From a bacterium (GTDB lineage Bacteria > Myxococcota_A > Bradymonadia > UBA7976 > UBA1532): a stretch of 33,861 nt of DNA. Below, piece after piece: positions 25,317-33,861 of this stretch (positions are counted from its first letter, which is position 1; the number at the start of each line of letters is the position of its first letter). Under the pieces are notes generated by a model. The model had not been told where the DNA came from. It saw nothing but the letters and a program-made list of their open reading frames with translations, and ran no database searches. The stretch is from the NCBI GenBank assembly GCA_030426945.1, contig JAUHXL010000023.1:1-33861 (forward strand), written 5' to 3'. Made by a program: the position numbers and the translations under genes.

Positions 25317-26035
25317 GGTGCGTCCTCGTCGGGCGCGGGCGCGGGGCCGCGGAGCGTGTCGGGCTCGACCACCGGCGGCGTGCGCAGGATCTGCTGTACC
25401 GCGCCGTGCGGCTCGAGCGGCGGATGCACCGGCCCGACGGCGACGCCGGGCGGCGGCAGCGGCTCGATGGGTCGGAACGCCGGCCGGTGTGGATCGTGGC
25501 AGACGATGCAGTCGGTGCGGCGCAGCGTACCGACGCTGCGATCCCAGAAGCCCGAGCGTCGGCCGTGCGCGCCGCCCAGCCAGTCGCGGTGCTGCGTGCC
25601 GTGGCAGCCCGCGCACAGCTTCACGTGATCGGTGGACGGCAGCACGTCGCCGGCGGCCGTGACGAAGCTGGTCAGCTCGGTCTCGTGGTGACAGTTGAAG
25701 CAGCGATCGTTGCGACCGTGGTCGAACTCGAGCTTCGAATGCTCACCCACGAACGTGCGCGGCGTGCGGTCGCGCACGCGGTCGTAATGACACTCGTCGC
25801 AGTCGTAGGCGAAGCCGGCCTTGTGCAGCTGCAGCGTCTCGAGGGGCACGCGGTCGGGGCCGAAGGGCACCGCGAGCGAGGGGCGGGCCTCGGTCACCGT
25901 CGTGCGCGACTGGGCCGCCGACGACAGCAGCCACGCGACGCCGGCGTACGCGACGAGGCCCAGCGCGACCAGCACACCGCCGGCCACCCACGCGTTGGGC
26001 GGGGACTCGGTTCGGGTCTCGGGCGCGTCGTCCAC
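25313..26035 (-). CDS. Membrane-anchored tetraheme cytochrome c
   Basis: One N-terminal TM (WVAGGVLVALGLVAYAGVAWLL); four CxxCH (CDECH, CFNCH, CAGCH, CIVCH); GTG start at 26035 after GGAGAG; ATGA overlap with the FeS gene. Confidence 0.75.
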   Translation of the reverse strand: MDDAPETRTESPPNAWVAGGVLVALGLVAYAGVAWLLSSAAQSRTTVTEARPSLAVPFGPDRVPLETLQLHKAGFAYDCDECHYDRVRDRTPRTFVGEHSKLEFDHGRNDRCFNCHHETELTSFVTAAGDVLPSTDHVKLCAGCHGTQHRDWLGGAHGRRSGFWDRSVGTLRRTDCIVCHDPHRPAFRPIEPLPPPGVAVGPVHPPLEPHGAVQQILRTPPVVEPDTLRGPAPAPDEDAP

Positions 26036-26120
26036 CGTGCTCTCCGGGTCCGGTGTCGCGGCGCCTGTTTGCAGCGGTCGGGCCAACGATCGGGCAGGCC
26101 GGACGGTCCCAACCGGCAGC

Positions 26121-26149
26121 GGTAACGCTCCGATCCACCGTCTGTTACC
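26121..26149. promoter_or_regulatory. Inverted repeat GGTAAC-N17-GTTACC in the divergent cytochrome/nap intergenic region
   Basis: Seen directly at 26121-26126 and 26144-26149, overlapped by repeated AACGCTCC. Confidence 0.4.
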
Positions 26150-26240
26150 AACGCTCCACCGGGCCTGCGCTGGCACGCCGCGTGAACAGTCCCGCGGCGT
26201 CTCGATCGCGCCCGCCGAGGGCGCCCGGAGGAGCGAGCCG

Positions 26241-26564
26241 ATGCACGTCAGCGGGGTGGTATTGCGGATCGTCGGGGGCCGGCTCGACGCCGTCGCGGCG
26301 GCCCTCGGTGGCCTGTCCTGGGTCGAGCCGGTGCAGCGCGACGCCGCCCGCGGCCTGCTGGTGGTCACCATCGAGGGCGAGACGGCGCGCGACCTGGTCG
26401 ACCGCGCCGAGGCGCTGCGCGCGCTGCCCCACGTGGCCGACGTCACGCCCGTCTTCCACGGCTTCACCGACGACGCGCCCGATCTGCGCGCCCTGTCGCC
26501 CGCGACGGCGACGGCGGCGCGCCTGGAAGAGCCTCACCGTCCCCGCAGGAGCGACGCCCGATGA
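26241..26564 (+). CDS. napD: NapD-like chaperone
   Basis: [22 protein letters not shown]...VVTIEG..., small protein overlapping the napA start. Confidence 0.75.
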   Translation: MHVSGVVLRIVGGRLDAVAAALGGLSWVEPVQRDAARGLLVVTIEGETARDLVDRAEALRALPHVADVTPVFHGFTDDAPDLRALSPATATAARLEEPHRPRRSDAR

Positions 26565-29296
26565 AGACCAACCGACGCGAGTTCCTGAAGGCCTCGGCCG
26601 CCACCGCCGCCGCCGCCGCGGTGGGCCTGAGCGTCGACGGCCAGACGCAGGCGCTGGCCGCCGCCGGCGAGGATCAGTGGCAGTGGGACAAGGGCGTGTG
26701 CCGCTTCTGCGGCACCGGCTGCGGCATCATGATCGCCACGCACGAAGGCCGCGTGGTCGCCACCAAGGGCGACCCCGAGGCGCCGGTGAACAAGGGCCTC
26801 AACTGCATCAAGGGCTACTTCAACGCGAAGATCCTCTACGGCGAGGACCGCCTGACCCAGCCGCTGCTGCGCAAGAAGAACGGCCGCTTCGACAAGCGCG
26901 GCCGCTTCGAGCCGGTGAGCTGGGACGAGGCCTTCACGGTGATGGCCGAGCAGTTCAAGAAGCACTACCGAACGCTCGGCCCGGCCGGCGTCGCCCTGTT
27001 CGGCAGCGGGCAGTACACCATCCAGGAGGGCTACGCCGCGGCCAAGCTGTGGAAGGCCGGCTTCCGCAGCAACAACATCGACCCCAACGCGCGGCACTGC
27101 ATGGCGTCGGCCGTCGGCGCCTTCATGCAGACCTTCGGCATCGACGAGCCCGCGGGCAACTACGAGGACATGGAGGCCACCGACACCGTGCTGGTGTGGG
27201 GCGCCAACATGGCCGAGATGCACCCGATCCTGTGGTCGCGCATCACCGACCGCCGGCTGACCGCCGACCACGTGCGCATCGTCAACCTGAGCACCTACAC
27301 CAACCGGTGCAGCGATCTGGCCGACCTCGAGATCATCTTCCGGCCCAACACCGATCTGGCGATCCTCAACTACCTGATTCGCGAGGTGATTCACCGCAAG
27401 GCGGTGAACTGGGACTTCGTGAAGAAGCACTGCGTCTTCGCGACGGGGCCGCGCTACATCGGCTACGGCCTGCCGCGGCAGACGTTCGCGACGAAGGCCG
27501 AGCGCGACACGGTCGACAAGGAGATCCGCAAGCGGCTGAGCGAGGACGAGGCCATCGCGCTGGGTCTGGGCGAGACCGACGAGCGCCTGGTCGAGATGGT
27601 GCACCGCGACAAACCGCAGGCGCACTGGCAGATCAGCTTCGAGGACTTCGCGAAGGGCGTCGAGCCGTACACGCTGGACTTCGTGGCCCAGCTCGCGAAG
27701 GGCGACCGCGACGAGCCGCTCGACACGTTCAAGGCGAAGCTGAAGCAGCTGGCCGACCTGGTGTGCGAGCAGCCGCGCAAGATGGTCAGCTACTGGACGA
27801 TGGGCTTCAACCAGCACCAGCGCGGCGTGTGGGTCAACGAGGCCTGCTACGCGCTGCACCTGCTGCTGGGCAAGCAATCGATGCCCGGCAACGGCGCGTT
27901 CTCGCTGACCGGCCAGCCCTCGGCCTGCGGCACGGCGCGCGAGGTGGGCGTGTTCTGCCACCGGCTGCCCTCGGACATGGTGGTGGCGAACCCGGCGCAC
28001 CGCGCGAAGACCGAGAAGCTGTGGACGCTGCCGACGAACACGCTGAACCCGAAGCCGGGCACGCACACCGTCGAGATGCTGCGCCAGCTCGAGTCGGGGC
28101 AGGTGAAGTTCCTCTGGGTGATGGTCGCCAACCTGTTCCAGAACTCGGCGAACGCGGATCACTGGCTGAAGGCCGCGCGCGAGATGGACAACTTCATCGT
28201 CGTGTCGGACGCCTACCCCGGCATCTCGGCGAAGGTGGCCGACCTGGTGCTGCCCGCGGGGATGATCCACGAGAAGTGGGGCGCCTACGGGAACGCCGAG
28301 CGGCGGACGCAGCATTGGCGGCAGCAGGTGGCGCCGCCCGGTGAGGCGGTGGGCGATCTGTGGCACCTGATGGAGTTCGCGAAGCGCTTCACGCTGGCCG
28401 AGTGCTGGGACGAGAAGAAGGTGCCGGGCGCCGAGCTCGAAGGCGCGCCCAAGGGCGTGCTGCCCGACGTGTTGAGCGCCGCGAAGGCGATGGGCCACAA
28501 GCCGGAGCAGACGCTCTACGAGGTGCTGTTCCGCAATGCGTTCACGCGCAAGTACCCCTGGCCCGACGCCATCGCGAACGGCCACCGCAACCACGTGGCC
28601 GAACGCCTGGGCGACGGCTGGTTCCCCGAGAAGGGGCTGTGGGAGGAGTACCGGCAGTTCACGCTGCACGGGCACGACCTGGCCGACTTCGACACCTATC
28701 ACCGGGTGCGCGGGCTGCGCTGGCCGGTGGTGGACGGCAAAGAGACGAAGTGGCGCTTCAGCGAGGGGCACGACCCCTACGTGCCGAAGGGCGCGGGCTT
28801 CGCGTTCTACGGGCCGGCGCTGAAGGCCATCCCGACCGGCGACCTGACGCAGGTGACGGATCCCGCGCCCACGCCCATCGGCCCGAAGGCGAAGATCTTC
28901 TTCCGGCCGTACATGGATCCGGTCGAGATGCCCGACAAGGCGTGGCCCTTCTGGCTGTGCACCGGGCGCGTGCTGGAGCATTGGCACAGCGGGACGATGA
29001 CGCGGCGGGTGCCCGAGCTGCATCGCGCGGTGCCGCAGGCCGAGATGTACATGCACCCCGCCGACGCCGAGCGCATGGGGCTGGGCAAGGGCGATCTGGC
29101 GTGGGTCGAGTCGCGGCGCGGCAAGGTGCGCCTGCGGGTCACCATCGGAGGGCGCAATCGGATGCCGCGCGGCACCGTGTTCGTGCCCTGGTTCGACGAG
29201 AACGTGCTGATCAACAAGGTGACGCTGGACGCGACCGATCCGATCTCGAAGGAGACCGACTTCAAGAAGTGCGCGGTCAAGGTGTACCGGGCCTGA
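26561..29296 (+). CDS. napA: Periplasmic nitrate reductase catalytic subunit
   Basis: Tat [70 protein letters not shown]. Confidence 0.95.
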   Translation: MKTNRREFLKASAATAAAAAVGLSVDGQTQALAAAGEDQWQWDKGVCRFCGTGCGIMIATHEGRVVATKGDPEAPVNKGLNCIKGYFNAKILYGEDRLTQPLLRKKNGRFDKRGRFEPVSWDEAFTVMAEQFKKHYRTLGPAGVALFGSGQYTIQEGYAAAKLWKAGFRSNNIDPNARHCMASAVGAFMQTFGIDEPAGNYEDMEATDTVLVWGANMAEMHPILWSRITDRRLTADHVRIVNLSTYTNRCSDLADLEIIFRPNTDLAILNYLIREVIHRKAVNWDFVKKHCVFATGPRYIGYGLPRQTFATKAERDTVDKEIRKRLSEDEAIALGLGETDERLVEMVHRDKPQAHWQISFEDFAKGVEPYTLDFVAQLAKGDRDEPLDTFKAKLKQLADLVCEQPRKMVSYWTMGFNQHQRGVWVNEACYALHLLLGKQSMPGNGAFSLTGQPSACGTAREVGVFCHRLPSDMVVANPAHRAKTEKLWTLPTNTLNPKPGTHTVEMLRQLESGQVKFLWVMVANLFQNSANADHWLKAAREMDNFIVVSDAYPGISAKVADLVLPAGMIHEKWGAYGNAERRTQHWRQQVAPPGEAVGDLWHLMEFAKRFTLAECWDEKKVPGAELEGAPKGVLPDVLSAAKAMGHKPEQTLYEVLFRNAFTRKYPWPDAIANGHRNHVAERLGDGWFPEKGLWEEYRQFTLHGHDLADFDTYHRVRGLRWPVVDGKETKWRFSEGHDPYVPKGAGFAFYGPALKAIPTGDLTQVTDPAPTPIGPKAKIFFRPYMDPVEMPDKAWPFWLCTGRVLEHWHSGTMTRRVPELHRAVPQAEMYMHPADAERMGLGKGDLAWVESRRGKVRLRVTIGGRNRMPRGTVFVPWFDENVLINKVTLDATDPISKETDFKKCAVKVYRA

Positions 29297-29312
29297 GCGC
29301 GGGAGGCGCGCC

Positions 29313-30068
29313 GTGCAGGCGAACCGTCGCAGAGTGTTGCAGGGGCTGGCGCAGGGCGCGGCCGGCGCGTTCGTCGGCGGCGCCCTGTGGGGCGGCTTCC
29401 TGCGCCAGAGCCGGGCCGCGCCGACGGTGCTGCGTCCGCCGGGCGCGCTGGCCGACGAGGCGGACTTCGCGCGGGCGTGCATCAAGTGCGGGGCGTGCGT
29501 CAGCGCGTGCCCCTACGACACGCTGCGCCTGGCCGATCTGGGCGAGGACGCGCCCGCGGGCACGCCGACCTTCACGCCGAGGCAGGTGGCCTGCGCGATG
29601 TGCGTCGACATCCCCTGCGTGCGCCCCTGCCCCAGCGGCGCGCTCGACCGCGCCATGCAGGACATCGGCGCGGCGCGCATGGGCGTCGCGGTGCTCGACC
29701 CGTCCACGTGCCTGTCGATGCAGGGGCTGCGCTGCGAGGCCTGCCACCGCGCCTGTCCGGTGATCGACAAGGCCCTGCGCCTCGAGTACCGACACCAGCC
29801 GCGCACGGGCGTGCACGCGTTCTTCGAGCCGGTTGTCGACCCGGATCACTGCACCGGCTGCGGGCAGTGCGAGCACGCCTGCGTGATGGACGTCGCGGCG
29901 ATCAAGGTGCTGCCGCGCGCGGTGGCGCTGGGCCGCGTGGGCGCGCACTACCGCATCGGCTGGGAGGACGACGCGCCGGTGACGGAGGGCTTCCGCCAGG
30001 GGCCGGCGCCGGCGGCGGCGGACGAAGCGGTGCCGGGCCTCGACTACCTCAACGGTGACCCGCCATGA
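29313..30068 (+). CDS. napG: NapG-type ferredoxin
   Basis: CIKCGACVSACPYDTL, CAMCVDIPCVRPCPSGALD, CEACHRACP, CTGCGQCEHACV; RRRVLQG Tat-like start (GTG). Confidence 0.9.
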   Translation: MQANRRRVLQGLAQGAAGAFVGGALWGGFLRQSRAAPTVLRPPGALADEADFARACIKCGACVSACPYDTLRLADLGEDAPAGTPTFTPRQVACAMCVDIPCVRPCPSGALDRAMQDIGAARMGVAVLDPSTCLSMQGLRCEACHRACPVIDKALRLEYRHQPRTGVHAFFEPVVDPDHCTGCGQCEHACVMDVAAIKVLPRAVALGRVGAHYRIGWEDDAPVTEGFRQGPAPAAADEAVPGLDYLNGDPP

Positions 30069-30913
30069 GCCGCCTGCCCCGCTGGCTCGTCGCGCGACGC
30101 CTGGTGCAGGTGGGCCTGCTGGCCGCCTTCGCCTGGGCGGCCAACGCGGGCGCCGGCCACCTGCTGCGCGGCAACCTGTCGGCCTCGGTGCTGTTCGACA
30201 CGGTGCCCCTCGCCGACCCCTTCGCGGCGCTGCAGATGCTGGCCGCCGGGCACGTGCTGGCGACGACGGCGCTGGTGGGCGCGGCCGTCGTGCTCGTCTT
30301 CTACGCGCTGATCGCCGGCCGCGCTTTCTGCGGCTGGGTGTGCCCGGTGAACCTGGTGACCGACGCCGCGGCGTGGCTGCGACGGCGGCTGGGCCTACAC
30401 GGCCTGGTGCGGCTGCCCCGCACGACGCGCTTCGTGGTGTTGGGCCTGGCGCTCGCGCTGAGCGCGGCGCTCGGCGTCGCGGCCTTCGAGTGGGTCAGCC
30501 CGGTGGGCCTCGCGCAGCGCGCGGTGATCTTCGGCCTGCCCGCCGCCTGGAGCGTCGTCGCCGGCGTCTTCCTGCTCGACCTGTTGGTGCTCGAGCGCGG
30601 CGTCTGCGGCCACCTGTGCCCGCTCGGCGCCTTCTACGTCGCCGCGGGCGCCCGGCCGATGGTGCGCGTGGCCTACCACGACGATCGCTGCACCGCCTGC
30701 ATGGCCTGCCACAAGGTGTGCCCCGAGCGGCAGGTGCTCGCGCCGCTGCTCGACCCCACCGCGCGGCCGGACTTCGTCGCGGGCGGCGCCTGTCTGAACT
30801 GCGGCCGCTGCGTCGACGTGTGCGCGGACGACGCCCTGACCTTCACCCTGCGCCCGCCCGGCGCCCGACCCGCGCGCCTGCCGCTCGCGGCCTCCCGGAG
30901 GCACTCGCCATGA
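30065..30913 (+). CDS. napH: NapH-type quinol dehydrogenase membrane subunit
   Basis: Hydrophobic; FCGWVCPVNLVTD, LCPLGAFY, CTACMACHKVCP, CLNCGRCVDVCADDAL. Confidence 0.9.
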   Translation: MSRLPRWLVARRLVQVGLLAAFAWAANAGAGHLLRGNLSASVLFDTVPLADPFAALQMLAAGHVLATTALVGAAVVLVFYALIAGRAFCGWVCPVNLVTDAAAWLRRRLGLHGLVRLPRTTRFVVLGLALALSAALGVAAFEWVSPVGLAQRAVIFGLPAAWSVVAGVFLLDLLVLERGVCGHLCPLGAFYVAAGARPMVRVAYHDDRCTACMACHKVCPERQVLAPLLDPTARPDFVAGGACLNCGRCVDVCADDALTFTLRPPGARPARLPLAASRRHSP

Positions 30914-31410
30914 AGCGCCCGAACCTTCTGCAGGGACTCGCGATCACGGCCCTCGGCCTCGCCCTCGGCGCGGGCTGGGTCGCCGCGAAGCCCGGCCCTG
31001 GCGGCATCTCGCCGGACACGCTGGGCCTGACCGACCTGCCCGCCGGCGCCCAGCCGCCCCAGCAGCCGACCACCGACTACGAAGGCGCCGATCCGGGCAC
31101 CAACCGCAAGGTGCCGCGCTCGTACGACACCGCGCCGCCGATGATCCCCCACCAGGTGGAGGACTACCTGCCGATCACCACGCGGAACGAGTGCCTGAAC
31201 TGCCACGTGAACCCGCCCAAGGCGATGGTCGAGGCGAAGATCACGGTCGTGCCCGACTCGCACTACGTCGACCGCGAGGGCGATGACCGGGCGACGACGC
31301 CGGGCAGCGTGCGGTCCGTGTCTCTCCGGTTCTATCAGTGCTCGATGTGCCACGCGCCGCAGGCCGACGCGCCGGTGTTGAAGGGCAACACCTTCCGCCC
31401 GGCGCCCTGA
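30910..31410 (+). CDS. napB: NapB-like diheme cytochrome c
   Basis: Signal peptide; PPMIPHQVEDYLPITTRNECLNCH...FYQCSMCHAPQADAPVLKGNTF; two CxxCH. Confidence 0.9.
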   Translation: MKRPNLLQGLAITALGLALGAGWVAAKPGPGGISPDTLGLTDLPAGAQPPQQPTTDYEGADPGTNRKVPRSYDTAPPMIPHQVEDYLPITTRNECLNCHVNPPKAMVEAKITVVPDSHYVDREGDDRATTPGSVRSVSLRFYQCSMCHAPQADAPVLKGNTFRPAP

Positions 31411-31462
31411 GGGTGTCGACGCCCCCGCTGACCTGGGGTCTGCGCACGCGCCGTGGGTGCGG

Positions 31463-31525
31463 GTCCGACCAGCGGTCAGCGGTCAGCGGTCAGCCGAGCC
31501 CCGTACGCGGTGCCGAGCGCGGAAG
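31463..31525 (+). repeat. Copy 1 of a ~60-bp dispersed element with GGTCAGC heptamers
   Basis: TCCGACC...AGCGGTCAGCGGTCAGCGGTCAGCCGAGCCCCGTACGC; compare copy 2. Confidence 0.6.
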
Positions 31526-31835
31526 CGGTCGGTAAGCTCGGGCCGCCGGACGACCCGGCAGAAGGTACGACCGCCGCGACGGCGCCGAGAGCCGACTGCC
31601 CGACCGTCCCGGCGGCGCGTACGGTGGACCGACAGGTTCGAGTCGCCCGCTCTGACGCACCGCGGCCCCTCCCCACCCGGCCATTTCGGACCTTTTCGTT
31701 ACCGTTCGCTGACCCGGCATCGTCACGGCGCCCTCCCCCATGGCCGCCCGACGCGACCGTCGACGGCGCGATCGGGTCATTCGGACCACGCGCGGTCAAT
31801 TCGACCCGGGCCGATCGGGTCAATTCGACCGCGCG

Positions 31836-33464
<1,629 letters not shown>

Positions 33465-33480
33465 GAGCCGTGGGGCTCGA

Positions 33481-33546
33481 TCCGACGGGCTGTCAGCTGT
33501 CAGCGCTCAGCTGTCAGCCGGGCCCCGTTCGCTCTGCCGGGTTCGC
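33481..33546 (+). repeat. Copy 2 of the heptamer-bearing element
   Basis: TCCGACGGGCTGTCAGCTGTCAGCGCTCAGCTGTCAGCCGGGCCCCGTTCGC aligns with 31463-31525. Confidence 0.6.
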
Positions 33547-33674
33547 GGCCGCTCGGCAGGCCCGGGCGCTCGGCTCTCGGGGAGACACTGCGAGCCTCGC
33601 GGCTGACAGCGTCAGCAGAAACAGTCCGCCTGCTGCGCGAACCGCCGCATCCCGCTGCCCAGCGTTGCTGAGCA

Positions 33675-33720
33675 CACAACATCTGGGGAAGCACGGCGAG
33701 TGCGTCCGCCAGATGTTGTG
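33675..33720. repeat. Perfect 12-bp inverted repeat CACAACATCTGG-N22-CCAGATGTTGTG
   Basis: Arms 33675-33686 and 33709-33720. Confidence 0.75.
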
Positions 33721-33861
33721 CACCCCGCGCCTTGCCCAGCAGGCGCCCCGCTCCGCGCGCGACGGCGTCCAGTTTCCGCTGACCCCGTGAAAGCTCCGCC
33801 GCGATGATGGGGAGCGTCGGCCCGAGAGCACCGGGCGTCGACCATCCAGCCCGGTTCCGAG

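Noticed and set aside
26171-26187. Sigma54-like promoter CTGGCACGCCGCGTGAA upstream of napD
   Set aside because: Good -24 element but the -12 element (GTGA instead of TTGC) is poor, so it is not claimed as a promoter.
26534-29485. 983-aa - strand ORF
   Set aside because: Complete antisense shadow of napA, composition typical of a reverse frame.

Overview
33.9-kb GC-rich bacterial window with no rRNA, tRNA, CRISPR array or transposase that I could recognise. It has four parts. (1) 1-1802: short + strand genes: a truncated cyclic-2,3-DPG-synthetase-like GTPase, an unknown protein and a CMD-family protein. (2) 1894-18404: an accessory island with an AAA_14/DUF4143 ATPase, a Tat-lipoprotein-like amidohydrolase, a trypsin/V8-like protease, two FGE-sulfatase-fold proteins, a HTH protein, a MoxR AAA ATPase, a CHAT protease, a metallophosphoesterase/caspase-like fusion and an orphan contractile tail sheath. 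(3) 19053-31410: a respiratory island, with an octaheme HAO-like cytochrome, NrfD, FeS and tetraheme cluster plus outer-membrane barrel, divergent from napDAGHB. (4) 31836-33464: a NorR-like sigma54 activator flanked by repeat elements. Main discovery: the 3' ends of the two FGE-fold genes (+ strand 6726-6853; - strand 7603-7730) are ungapped 128-bp homologous repeats. All 16 differences lie in a central 65 bp, 14 of the 16 are at codon positions 1 or 2, and all fit substitution at adenines of an inferred template (AAC codons read as CGC/GAC, AGC/GAC, TTC/GAC, TTC/GAC). The 25-bp and 38-bp flanks are identical. This is the signature of diversity-generating retroelement (DGR) variable repeats. 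No reverse transcriptase or template repeat was recognised in the window, so a trans-acting DGR is predicted. The diversified proteins sit in protease, MoxR, CoxE/vWA-like and CHAT operons, suggesting a hypervariable sensor coupled to suicide or immune effectors. All domain calls are by eye from the translations; no database search was run.
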